A DNA stretch of 64,000 nucleotides, taken from the NCBI RefSeq assembly GCF_921293095.1, contig NC_060252.1, forward strand, positions 7,254,001 to 7,318,000, in the 5' to 3' direction. Made by a program: the position numbers and the translations under genes. This document shows positions 1-10,800 of the stretch, in pieces; the first letter of the stretch is position 1; each line of letters opens with the position of its first letter. Below the pieces are notes generated by a model. The model was not told the DNA's origin. It saw only the letters and a list, made by a program, of their open reading frames with translations, and searched no databases. This stretch comes from Ischnura elegans. Lineage: Eukaryota; Arthropoda; Insecta; Odonata; Coenagrionidae.

Positions 1-75
1 AAATGGCACCCTGTATTTTTTATTCGGTAATTAATTTCCTCTGCTATAACTCCTCCTGTTCATATCTTTGTAGTG
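1..75. repeat. Dispersed repeat fragment at window edge
   Basis: The first ~75 bases (…tggcaccctgta… then …aatttcctctgctata…) resemble segments near 56.22-56.28 kb and 60.42-60.48 kb, where the same order of short blocks recurs. It is therefore a copy of a dispersed repeat cut by the window edge. No coding content is seen. Confidence 0.45.
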
Positions 76-204
76 TAGAGTTCGTTTATACTAGCAAGTA
101 CCGGCGAATTTCGAAAAATTGCGACAGTTAATGACATTTTTTTGTCAAAAATTAAATATTTGCCTAAATTTTTAGGCTGGCTGTTGTTAAATTTTATTTT
201 TCAC

Positions 205-956
205 TAGGGATGGACGGATCCGGGATTTTTTTCGGATCCGGATCGGATCCTTGATTTTCGGAGTCGGATCTTCGGATATTTTCGGATCCTATTGCATTTT
301 CAATTGTCTGCTATAAAACGAAGTAATTATTCAAGTTTCTTCAGGGTAAATACAATCTAAGGAATGCTATTTAGATTTATATACACGTCTAAACATTTTT
401 ACTGATTAAAAATCGTTTTTATAAGCTTTCAAATTATTTTTTAAAACGATAAAATCTTTACACGCTCAGGATGTAAACTGTTACGCGTGCGTTTGAAAAT
501 GAAAATAGGTTTAAATCTTCGGATAAACCATTGACTGATTTTTGATATTTCTCACATAGTAAGTTTCCCCAGAATTTTATCACTTTCTCATCGCATACTG
601 ACTTGTGTTTCACCCGCAAATGTTTCAGTCGGGATGAGGTGGATTTTCCACTTCCTCGCAATAGTTTCACCTCATTGTCCACGCACATGATGTCAATATC
701 CCTTTATGTCAAAAAAAATTTTACCTTACTTAAAAAAAACCAATGAGTAGGCCAAGCATCGCAGTGCAACGGCGCATGCGGAGGTAGAATCGAAAATCTT
801 TCCACTCCCTCGGATGGGACCCTGCATTCACTGAATCATAAATTTAAAATTTCGTATCCAGATCCGATGTCTTCAGCGGATTTGGATCCGAAGTATCCGA
901 TGAAGGGCAATATCCGCGGATATTTGGATCCGAAGTATCCGATCCGACCATCCCTA
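205..956. mobile_element. Non-autonomous hAT-like element with 8-bp TSD
   Basis: The element begins TAGGGATGG and ends CCATCCCTA. It is flanked by a perfect 8-bp duplication TTTTTCAC (197-204 and 957-964), the hallmark of hAT transposition. Subterminal DNA is packed with GGATCC/ATCCGGATC-type motifs at both ends, likely transposase-binding sites. A minus-strand reading frame (458-688) contains a stretch like the end of a BED zinc finger (STSSRLKHLRVKHK), so this looks like an internal deletion derivative that keeps the N-terminus of a transposase. The same ends occur on the 12837-22366 composite. Termini and TSD are seen directly; the hAT assignment is knowledge-based. Confidence 0.85.
458..688 (-). 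pseudogene. BED zinc-finger remnant of a hAT transposase
   Basis: A 76-codon minus-strand frame inside the 752-bp hAT-like element. It starts MCVDNEVKLL and has a Ser/Thr-rich segment followed by H-x4-H spacing (KHLRVKHK), as in the second half of BED fingers of hAT transposases. The upstream Cys pair is not well kept. The same N-terminal sense (MCADCDVKLSR) can be read on the minus strand just below 18594 in the large hAT copy, which supports a shared ancestral start. No catalytic domain remains, so it cannot encode an active transposase. Confidence 0.4.
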
Positions 957-964
957 TTTTTCAC

Positions 965-2160
965 CGTTATGTGTTAAAAATGAATTTTTCAAGACTAATC
1001 TGCCAGCAACTATTAAGCATCAACGGGAATGAATGAGCCACTATTTTATTTTCTCCCGTGTTTCACAGCCAGGATCGCATTATATTCGGAGCGAAGTCCG
1101 CAATTTGAAGAGGAAAGATGACCGACTACCTGTTAAAGGTAAACAGGTGGTTAAGATCAAGGCTTTTCAATTTTTTTAGAGCAGTGGATTAATGTTTACA
1201 GAGTTTAAGGTAAAAGCTGAATTATCCTACCACTTCTGTTACACCTATATTGCATACCTAGAGTATGTAATATTCATAAATAATAATAAAATATTCTCCC
1301 TCTGCGTCTACAACGTATTAAATATCTTCTCTTCCTCCTAACCCATGCAACTAGTGTATCTATTTCTATGAATTCTGTGAAACATTTACCCTTTTATGCT
1401 GATTTAATAATAAGCATTACCAGTGTCATATCTCTTTCAAAAGTGTTCTTTCCTTACAAGCCATTATGTGAACTTCGTTATTTCTCATCCTCTACGAATT
1501 CCTTTTGTCCAACTACCCCTTATCTTGGTCATTTGTAGCCTCTTGTCATCTATACTTCCGTGAAGGCCCTCGTTATTCTACTCCCAACTACACAACAGGT
1601 AATTTTACTTAAAGTACCTCTCCTTTAATCCTTGGAGCGAGACGAGGGAAATTCAAATACGGTCTTTTTTCATGGACCAATACTGTGACTAATGACATTA
1701 CTAAATAGGAAGCTAAAGTCAGCCTCTAAACCGTCGTCAACCACCGTGCATTTATATGGGTTTACAAAAGTCGCCACTCGCGTCGCTGACGGACAAATTG
1801 ATCCGAGTTTCACGGGGAAACATGGTATAATTAGGGGTATAAACCGAAATTTACGCACATGATGATGTGATCTACCAAAATCCATTACTTGTCAATGCTA
1901 TCCCTCGCAATTACTAACATTATGGTGCAAAATATTGGATAAAAGTGGATCGCATCGCACACATCACCGCGCCGCGGACATTTTTGAAAACCGATTAAAA
2001 TACGGCCGAAGTAACAACAGAAATCAGCCTTCCATGAGATGGTATTAGCTCTCCCCTGTGGTTGTGACGGTTTGCCTGCCTGTTTCGTAATTCGAACTGA
2101 TCACCAGAAATTGGCGCATTCTACATCCTTAGCTGTGAGTGGTTATAGTGAGGGTTGGTG
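965..2160. other. Intergenic, no gene seen
   Basis: About 1.2 kb of AT-rich DNA with only short frames (longest ~70 codons) and no recognisable domain, RNA gene or terminal repeat. Confidence 0.5.
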
Positions 2161-2170
2161 GGCATCAAGG

Positions 2171-2209
2171 CTTAAAGAAGGAGTGCGGCTCGTAGCTCGA
2201 AACGTCGGC
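2171..2209 (+). ncRNA. Hammerhead-like motif (degenerate)
   Basis: The + strand reads CTTAAAGAAG, then a short potential stem (GAGT…GCTC), then CGAAACGTCGGC. The last block is the typical 3' half of small hammerhead ribozymes found in retroelements (GAAA, then a GUC cleavage triplet). The expected CUGANGA box is poorly kept, so catalysis is unlikely. It may only mark a retroelement relic. Confidence 0.25.
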
Positions 2210-3480
2210 AGTCATGGTGGAGATGAGCCGGTGGAGCAGACGAGCAACCTTCACTGCAAACACACGCCGGGCAAGCATCAGATCTTTTTTCAGTGAATGG
2301 TTAGTGTAACCCTCGTGCCTTCCTCTATTCAGCTGTCTCCTTCTAAACTTTATTCCCTTTCATTCTTCGCTCATATTCTGGCACTCGCTCTGAAATTCTC
2401 CACTTCTCATTCTTTCGTCTCTGGCCATTTCAAGGCAGGAATGTTCGCTGTACGTAATAGGCAAGGCAGCAATGGTGGGGAGCGATTTTGAGCATCAGAA
2501 ACGATCCGGAATTACTCTAAATAAATAAATAATTATCACTGTAAAAGGTTTTAGTACGTCAATTGCGACTGAAAATATTAGCTTAATGCACATGCCTGCT
2601 ACAAATTTAAATAATGACACACAGTTTTCCGAGGTAAATTCAACAAATGGAAAAAACTTAAGCATCTTAATTATTCCTAGCCAGTAGACAAAACCAAATA
2701 AACTTTTATTTTCTGCAATTTGATACATCAGTTTCTTAAAAATTGTTCTGAAAGCCAATTTTGTAAAATTAACATAATATAAGGCATACTAATTTTTGAC
2801 AAAATTCATTTTGACATTTTTTCAGGGTCAAAGAAAATCTTAATAAATGTGATCAAAAAATCAATGACGAAAAACATACTATAATTAAATTTGAAATATT
2901 AGCCGTTTTTCGATGTTTATCAGCTTCAACATCTCCAGTTTTACAACTAGCTCTCCTTCCTCATCTGCATATTTTTAACGCCTCGTCAGTGACGAGTCGT
3001 CACCCTCCCTGTAGCGTTTCACCTAGTATAATACACGATATTTCATCCTTCGCGATATCTCCGCTGTTGCTAAGCGTGCCTTGATAAAGGACACTGCTTT
3101 TCCCCTCTCGCCTGGTGACAACGGCATCTCAAATCAAGATAGGAGGATATGCTTCTCAATTCAAAGAAAAACGCGTTCCGGCAATGGGCTCGTCAGTACC
3201 TTTAACGAAGCTAAAACATCTTTTAAATCAACTGCATTCAAACCTGCTCGTTTACTGTCTCGTTTACCTCAAGGGAAAGCTTGCTGTTGCCCATATAATA
3301 TATTTGTCGTTTCGTCGAGAGATGCCAAGGAAAATTCAGGGGTGCGCACATGATGTCGTGTGATTGGACGCGTTTTTGACGACTGAGAAAGGAAATTGAT
3401 AGCCTTATTTGAATTTCCCTCACTGACCAAAGAATGGGAAACCACTGGAAAGGAACCCCATTTTTCCGCGGGACTGTAGA
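2210..3480. other. Intergenic, no gene seen
   Basis: About 1.27 kb of AT-rich DNA with short frames only, none with recognisable homology. No tRNA, terminal repeat or tandem array was recognised here. Confidence 0.45.
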
Positions 3481-3483
3481 GTA

Positions 3484-4402
3484 CAGTCACTTTCAAAAGT
3501 TTTAGGTCAGAGTTTGCGGCGCCACTTCTGCTTCACGAGGAATTTTAGATTCCCTTACTTTTTTGTTTTCATTGGCTATTCACCGAAACTAATTCGTTTG
3601 CGCGAGATTATATATATTCACTCAAAAGGATATGTTACTTGCAAATTGATCATTCTATTACGATTTACGTTGGATTTAATGATTATTTCGAGTGCATTTA
3701 CTGTGTGCTTGTCTCATTTTTCACTGTTGGTTTATATTTTACGTATTATAAAACTACCACTGCAAGCAGTTTTATGTTACTGGTACGTATTACTAATCAA
3801 CTCTTAAAAAATTACTTTAACTCCTACGCTGGGTTTTATGCGCCCTTCATCGCCGAGTTACGGCTACCCTCTTTTGCAAATCTCTAACATTCAAAACCTG
3901 CTAGCTATTCATATAAATTATTCATCTTGCCCTGCCAGTTTCCTAACTTTTATAGAACTCACTTTCGTCAAACAAGTATATGATGCTCCTGCAGTGAATT
4001 TCAAATGATCTGAAAGCTATAAAGAAATACAAAACGCCTGAACGGCACGAAAAAAAAAATTATGAGCAAAGTGTTACGCGTCGAGGACTCAATCTAACAA
4101 TCATTACTATCTAAGCCGCAGGATTACCAGCGCAACTGCTTGCATTGGTAGTTTTATAACACGTTAAACATAAACCAGCGGTGAAAACAGGAGCAAGTAC
4201 GCAGTAAATGCACACGAAATTATCATCAAATCGAAAATAAATCGAAACAGAATGATCAATTTGCAAGTAACTTCTCTCTCTGAGTGAATGTATCTTCATG
4301 TGCAAACGAAATATTTTCGGTGAATAACTAAGGAAAACTACAATTCCTCGAGAAGCAGAATAGGCGCCTTAAACTTTGTTCTAAAACTTTTGACAGTGAC
4401 TG
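3484..4402. mobile_element. TA-flanked foldback element (Tc1/mariner-like ends)
   Basis: The element runs from CAGTCACT to AGTGACTG and is flanked by TA on both sides (3482-3483 and 4403-4404). The two ends form imperfect inverted arms of roughly 300 bp each: 3484 to about 3790 pairs with about 4110 to 4402. Because the arms are homologous, both strands show mirrored reading frames with related translations (…QIDHS…CIYCVL…YKTT…). These are an artefact of the inverted arms and not genes. No transposase is visible in the ~320-bp centre. Assignment to a TA-target superfamily rests on the TA flank and terminal sequence. Confidence 0.75.
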
Positions 4403-4404
4403 TA

Positions 4405-5570
4405 CATTCAAAAAGCGAAAGAAAAAAGTCTGCTCGGTATAGCGTGTTTCACTTTGTATGAGTCAAAATTTTAAAATTGTTGGGCTAAAAACAACGGAGA
4501 ACAGTAAGCGATTTTAATTTTTCGCTGTGAATAATATTGATGAATTCTTCCCGGGTTCTCAACCAGGTTAACTCATTCGTGTTGGCCGACGTTTCGGAAG
4601 ACTACTTGTCCTCCATTTTTAAGGCGTGTTAATCAATTGATGTCCAATTTCACGCTGCATGAGAACTGGTTCCCGCTCGACCGGAAATTCGCACCTAATC
4701 CGAAATGTAAAGGAGTAAAATGATAAAATTTAATGGTGAGAAAATAACCCCAAAAATTGTTTTACGCAATAATCCCACTCCTTATATCTTTTGTTTCGTA
4801 GTGTAACGCGGGGCTAGGAATCTTTTTTTATACTTTAAGCTAATATCTTACTTTTATTCGCATTGATTTTCAGCTCTTAATTAGCCATTATGATTATTAT
4901 AATCATCACACTTTTACTTTGTACTTATATAAATTGTGGATAATTCCCCGGTCATTTTTAGCACACGAATCCCTCAGAAAACTGGCATCATTTTCGTTCT
5001 CTCAAAGATTTATTAAATTGAGTCTTAAATTGCTTCGCTTTTGCATTCTCGGCGCACACGTTTTAATTCGTTGGTGTCGTGGTTATTGTGGGCATTGATG
5101 ACGGTCATTGCCGATTCTGAGGATAAGCAGGTTGTTTTGAGGTCCACTCATTGTTATATTTACTGAGGTAATGGAGGCCAACCACTTGAGACAGCTGTTA
5201 AGATGACGAAGGCCTCGACCGGACGCGGAGGAAATCATTCGAAAGAGCTAAAAATAAAGAAATTTAGAAAGAAACTGAATCCGCAATCAATTCAATGCCA
5301 TTCTTATCCTACTCAAAAATTTAAACTAAATGGGGTGAAAGCTACCCAAAAAATTGTTTCTCGAACGAATCATTTCCTAGTACACCTATGGGTGACAAAA
5401 GGAATATATCCTGATTTTTCCATGGCTGTTTCTTTTAAGTACTTTGGGCTGTCCAGTAAATATTTCAAAATTCATACCTTTTCGTATGATATTGGTGAAT
5501 GCATTAACTCTCTGAAGTTTTCTCTTACACATGAAAATATAAGCATAAATTTTAGGAAGATTTTCATGAG
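4405..5570. other. Intergenic, one hammerhead-like motif only
   Basis: AT-rich DNA apart from the 4540-4640 block, which resembles the 7.03-7.13 kb block (both contain CCCGGGTTCT). I see no gene. The 149-codon frame at 5203-5652 is unrecognised, and its end overlaps the LINE-like relic in another frame. Confidence 0.4.
4584..4624 (-). ncRNA. Hammerhead-like motif (degenerate)
   Basis: On the minus strand a 7-bp stem (GGAGGAC, loop AAGTA, GTCTTCC, one G-U pair) is followed directly by GAAACGTCGGCC. That is the arrangement of hammerhead stem II, GAAA box and GUC cleavage site. The 5' box reads CTTAAAAAT where CUGAUGA plus a closing pair is expected, so the core is mutated. The surrounding repeat also occurs near 7.03-7.13 kb, suggesting a mobile unit that once carried a ribozyme. 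Confidence 0.35.
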
Positions 5571-5574
5571 GACT

Positions 5575-5805
5575 TACATTTTGAGCATTATGCAAGTGAG
5601 GTATGGTCAAAGACAGAAGCGGAGAATTCTTAGGTTGAATATTTCAAAGTGAGTTGGTACAGAAGAATGAGGAGAATCCAATATGTGGACTGAGTAAGTA
5701 ATGACCGATTCCATAGAAGAGTGGGAGAGTTGAGAAGTCCTGTGATAAAGTCAAATAAGCGAATGTCCGAGGTACTCCAGCGTAGCTATCGCGTGTTGTG
5801 GATAG
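5575..5805 (+). pseudogene. Decayed LINE reverse-transcriptase C-terminal tail
   Basis: Read on the + strand with stops ignored, this stretch gives ASEVWSKTEAEN, then WYRRMRRI, then NDRFHRRVGE. These are short blocks in the order seen at the C-terminal end of many animal LINE ORF2 proteins (Y-G-x-E-x-W, then R-R-M, then N-x-x-x-x-R-R-V-G-E). Several stops interrupt it and no palm motif (YADD type) is present. Two other tails of the same kind occur at 22.84-23.19 and 37.23-37.41 kb. Assignment to a clade is not possible. Confidence 0.45.
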
Positions 5806-7030
5806 TTTAAAAAAAGTCATTAAATACTAACTATAAAAATATTACCCTCCCCCTTTGAATTTTGTTAATTTTCTGTGTTGACGCAGACCTGCATTCAAAT
5901 CTCCCATCAAATTGTCATTTCACTCTCGCATAATAATGCTTTATTTCTTTCTTCATTTGTTCTATTTATTTCAGCCGTGTCCCAACTCTACCATTCTTCT
6001 CATCTACTTGTCCTTCAACAATAATTTTTATCGGACTGTCTTTTCTCATGATGTGAAGGAGCCAAATTCACTTTTTATCGACATCTTCAAAAGTTTTCTC
6101 GCTCACGCATCTTTGATATTTCTCTCAGGATAAATCCATTTGATCTTCAACATCCTTCTCACTCGAATCCTCATTTCTCTGTTGCCATCGTCTTCCATGC
6201 AACGCTACATCTAATAATTTTCATCACATTTCACAACATTGTCACGTAAGCGATCCATTGATTCATCATCGTTGACACAGTGGTCGTGAGCCCCCGAAAA
6301 TGCTGCAAAGTCCCAAACTTGAGCTTCCTTCCAGATCAACTTGGCGAGTAAAGAGTGTTAGGAAAATCCCTGCTCCTTGTGTCAGTGATAATGACAGGGG
6401 CTTGGAAATTCGGCAGAGGCTACTCTGGACATGAGCGCGAAATCACTCGTGTCTGACAATCCATTCTTCGTGCGCTGATAAATAAGCATCCACCTCAGAG
6501 AGCTTTATCGTCACTTGAGTTCTGTGAGCAGAACATAAGATTCAGGTAGGTGTTTTTAAAATTTCAATTTTTACATAATAATAAACAATTTTTTTAACAA
6601 GCAACGTTTTTATCGCGTACTTATATAATAAAATTAATTTTCTATGAGCTTGATAGAGTCTCTCAATAAATTGCTTCATGTACAACGAAAAACGTTTTAC
6701 TTACACTACACTACAACAGTTTTTCATACGTAACGCCAATGAAAATGTAATTAATTGCAGTTCACTGAATTAAGTACTTTTATTATTTTATGACGTTAAG
6801 TATAAATTGAGTATTGTTCACATGCGCACACAGTTTTTCGGTATATACCAATTGAAGAGACTCTCTCAGGCTCATAGGAAATGTATGGTATCACTTTTAG
6901 TTCGCGATATGTTTATTTTATAAACAAATATTTTATTTTGTATTTCATTATTTTTAAATTTGGATAAAATCTTGGAAATTATAAATTCCTAATATATAGA
7001 ACCACAATGTGCAATGAAATTTCATGAATG
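5806..7030. other. Intergenic, no gene seen
   Basis: AT-rich DNA with short frames only. No terminal repeats, tRNA or tandem array were recognised. Confidence 0.45.
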
Positions 7031-7536
7031 GCAGTGATTAAATCTTCCCGGGTTCTACACCTCGTGACTGAATTTAATGCTGCAGTTGTTTCGTGTAGCG
7101 ACTTGTTATCCATCCTCAAGGTATGTGTCGCGAATATAGGCTGTCCACTGGTTTTAATCGGACGCTGGAGGGGATTGGTAGAACACAGGTTAGTTGGCTG
7201 AAGTACCGTTGACCGCCTTACTTTTAAGATTATATTCTATGAGCTATGATGGAACAGCATGAATGTATTCAGTAAATCTTGGGAATAATTTTACATCATT
7301 TTGGCACTTAAAATTTCACTTTGAGTAAATTCACTAATTATACGTCAAAACTAGACAATAGTATAAATTATTTTTATTATTTCTCTGAGGCTTTGGGGGG
7401 GGGGAATCTATCCCCCTCATCCTCTCCCATAGTTACGCCATTGATTCCAGTTATTTAGCAAAAATTTTAAGCTTCGACACCTTCGACACTTTAAGTAACT
7501 CATCTGGTGTAGAACCCGTGAATCACTGCATCATAC
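7031..7536. mobile_element. Palindromic MITE-like element upstream of exon 1
   Basis: The ends share an imperfect inverted repeat: GCAGTGATT…CGGGTTCTACACC near 7031-7072 and its reverse complement near 7490-7536 (GGTGTAGAACCCG…AATCACTGC). The interior has no coding potential. It ends less than 200 bp before the predicted start codon of the CUB/LDLa gene and so may contribute to its 5' region. No clear target duplication was found. Confidence 0.45.
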
Positions 7537-7611
7537 TACCACTGTGGCTGCGAAACATGCAAGCGAAGATGGAAGCAATTGACCGAAATATTCGAAAAGC
7601 AAATAGAGTGG

Positions 7612-7623
7612 TGCGCATGCGCG
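7612..7623. promoter_or_regulatory. NRF-1/Ewg-type palindrome
   Basis: TGCGCATGCGCG is an exact match to the palindromic NRF-1 site (YGCGCAYGCGCR), bound in insects by the NRF-1 homologue Erect wing. It lies 102 bp before the chosen ATG of the secreted CUB/LDLa protein, in the only locally GC-rich patch. This fits a CpG-type promoter with transcription starting between here and 7725, and it argues against the upstream in-frame ATGs (7518-7570). No TATA box is evident. Confidence 0.5.
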
Positions 7624-7724
7624 CTAGACGTACCCACCCCCCACCCCCGCACTTCTTCATCCCCAAGGGCAGAAGTCGTGTTGGAGTCGCGAGAAGGGCA
7701 TTGCACAGGGAGACGGCCTTCGAA

Positions 7725-7836
7725 ATGCAGACCCAAAGCCAGAGAGCCTTCCAGGGAGGGATGCTGGTGCCTTTGCTATTCGCAACTATAATCGCCGCGA
7801 CCACGGCCGAATACAGCGCCATCGTGCCAAAACACT
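7725..7836 (+). CDS. Exon 1: signal peptide
   Basis: ATG at 7725 opens a signal sequence: a short polar start with one Arg, the hydrophobic core MLVPLLFATIIAA, and a likely cut after TTA (residue 28) before EYSA. The frame is open further upstream to 7518, but those residues are Arg-rich and lie across the putative promoter. 7725 puts the hydrophobic core where a signal peptide needs it; 7761 is a second possible start. The donor GTGAGT at 7837 leaves one base (T), which with AC from exon 2 makes Tyr38. Confidence 0.7.
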
Positions 7837-10800
7837 GTGAGTCCATACTTTCACTTGACTCTAGCACATTCAGCACGGACGTGGTCCAGTCTAAGCCGAG
7901 ATACGGAGCACGTCAATAGGGTGGTTTCCTATTATTTTTTACCGTCTAAATTGAAAGATTATTACTCCTGGAGTACGCATTTCACGCTTTTAGATTTTTA
8001 AATGACCATATCTGTTTTTCGCGATAAAATTAAAAGTGAACATTTTCAAGGGCGCGAAAACGCGATGGCTAAGTCCGAAGCGAAAATAAGGATTATAAAT
8101 ACCTTATCAAAAGAAGGAAACTTTCCGACCATAGGCAGTTTTAATTGGTGGTTATTAAGACATGTTTCCCTGAGCTCTGTGCCTCGTGCATGCATTGGTA
8201 ATCTCAGACGATGTAAAACTTCTATCTACTCGTATAGAAACTACTATTTCCCTGTGACGTCACGTGGAGTGGCATCGCATGGGCGCAAATCTGGCCTTTT
8301 TCAAATGAGGTTAAAATTGACCATTGCCATTCGTCTAAACTGGGATTTCTAAAACCAAATAATTTGTATATTATGTATACACTAATGGTGGGTAAGGAAT
8401 CGCAATCAATGCCTTTCGTTTTCTTTGATGAATGAAACCATTGACGTGCTCTGGCGTTCGGCCTTTCTACGCCTCCGTACGTGACTAATATCCACTTTCG
8501 AGTCTTCCGATCGTGTTCATGGCCTTCATCAGCAATCTTTCATCTTTCGACCCGTGTGCGACGTTCGTAAATAGCAGTATTTGAACGGAAGTTATGGCGC
8601 TAAAACCTCTTCTCTATTTTTATTTCTTATTTTATCGGCCGATTCTGACGACTTCCGTGAAAATCAGACCCGCATTGAATGTGCCAGCCTTATCTGTTCA
8701 AGGTTGACCGCCGCTTCGCGGTGGAAAATTCCAGAGAGTTAAAAAAATACTCGGAATTTTCTAATTAAATTTATTGCAATCACTGCGGTTCGAAAGAGGA
8801 AACAGCAATATGCCGGACTTTCGATTCGCTACTCCGTTAATCGTCCACTAGTGCTTTAGTCGTACCTTCAAAGGTTGACAAAAATACCAAGTCTTTCCAT
8901 GAATTGTTCTTCCTTGGATATTTAATTACGAATGTGAATATTTATCTTAAATTTCTCATCACGAGTCCTCATTAGCATACTACCACCCTATGTATGTGAA
9001 GTCTATGTGTTTGTTTTTTCGTGTATGAAAGACTCAACCGTCGTTTCGTGACGATCTAAGCCATCATAACAGCGTCGCATTAATATATATTGCGAGATCA
9101 CGTGCATCGCTTAATTGCAAACGATAGCCCAAGAGCCAAACTTCAACCTTCAAAGATCTCCGCGGCCACCACCCATTACCCCAACCGTAGCGCGCTGGCA
9201 AAAACGGTGCAGCATTTGGGCATTCGACCGGGTGGGGATGAAAGCAAAGCTGTTAGCCGTGTGATAACGGCAAGTATTGTTGAGATTAGCAGCTGAACTT
9301 GTAGATGGTGTCATCTTGTGTACTGTCAATGTGCGAGATAAGTGCATTTGATAAGGGATGATCTATCCGAGGGGACATTTCAAACACACATGCATCTCGG
9401 GAGTTTTTCAACAATTTCCGTGTCAAGAAACCTAAATTCGCTCTCCTCTCGCTAAAATTGAAGTTTTCTTCACCAATAAATTCGGCGTCCTGCAAACATT
9501 TTTCGATAACTGGGCGACAAATTTGCAAAAAAGGACGCCCTTTGAGGGCTTAATCGAAGCAGCAATATTCAATTTTGCAGGTGCCGTAACCCCTGCATAA
9601 TTGAATATTTGCTTTCAAAAAAATGCTGTCTCAGGAGGTTTTATTCGGACTATACGACCTTGTCGACCACTGTGCCTCGTAAAGAGAAAGTCATGCAAAG
9701 GTTGACTCGGAAGCGTTGATTTCAAATGTTGATGTCACATTCGTAGTGAACTTGAGCACCGTTTTAATTATTTTGCTGACTTTGAAATGATGTTGAATTA
9801 TCATGAGACCCGCTTTTTCCGTTTTTCGATCCATTTCTCCTTTGCGGCGAGCGTAAAAACTTCACAGATAAGCTGTTGACACTGTAAGCAAACTCATTTC
9901 GGGCCAGTCATCTCTTAGCTTAACCTTGGTGTAAGCTTAACCTTGGCCTTCAAGGACCTCGCTTATAGTCAGTTGCTTTTCTCCTCCCAATTCTTAGAAA
10001 TGGCACAAATTGTTCTTGATATTTTCATACATATATAATGTGATAAAAATATCCGTGGTGTAGTGCCGATGGAAGCTTTTTCAGTCAGCGTGACCCTGAG
10101 TGTTGCTGTTAAACCGTCCAGGAGTGGGCTATTATTTGTCTTCTCAAAATAACGCTGGAAATTGATGGAGGAAGAAATTTTAAGCATAATTGTTAGCTAT
10201 TTATTAGATGAATGCTTCTCCATTTATTCAAGTTGGAGAAATTGACGGAGGAAACGGTCGAAAAAAATACGATTCCTAACGATTTTCATGAATTTTTCAA
10301 AGAATACACGTGGTTTCAAAAACTTTGTAATTCAGCTCGAGCAAAGACAAAGCTAATCGTATCTTGAGGAATGATATAAGTGGAATGCGAAGCGAGACGT
10401 GGTTGGTCGGAGGGGACTTTATTTTCTCAAAAACTCGATTCGATGTAAAGTGCGTCCAGCAACGGAAATAAGATTGATGCCACCGGTATGTCGACGAATA
10501 GATTATTTATTATTGTATATTATATATTTATTGGATTAGAATAGCGTCTAAAAGAGGCTTTCAAATGAGCAGTAACAAAACTCAGAAGCTGAGCAAATCC
10601 CTCTCTCAATCGAAGATTCTCCCTACTCGAGTAAGTGAGCCTTAACTTGAAGTTGTGGTTGAATGTAAAAAGTTGCGGTCATGAAAATGACGTCATCACC
10701 TTGTGAAATGTGGTCGTCAATTTTCGCTTTTACCCGTACGCACAGATCACTTCTTAACCTCTTAATACTCGTAAAATACTCATTTCAACGCTCGTTTTCC

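Noticed and set aside
3639..4305. Pair of similar small membrane-like proteins on opposite strands
   Set aside because: They are translations of the inverted arms of one foldback element.
5203..5652. 149-codon + strand frame
   Set aside because: No recognisable domain, and its 3' end overlaps a LINE-like relic in a different frame. AT-rich composition makes a chance frame likely.
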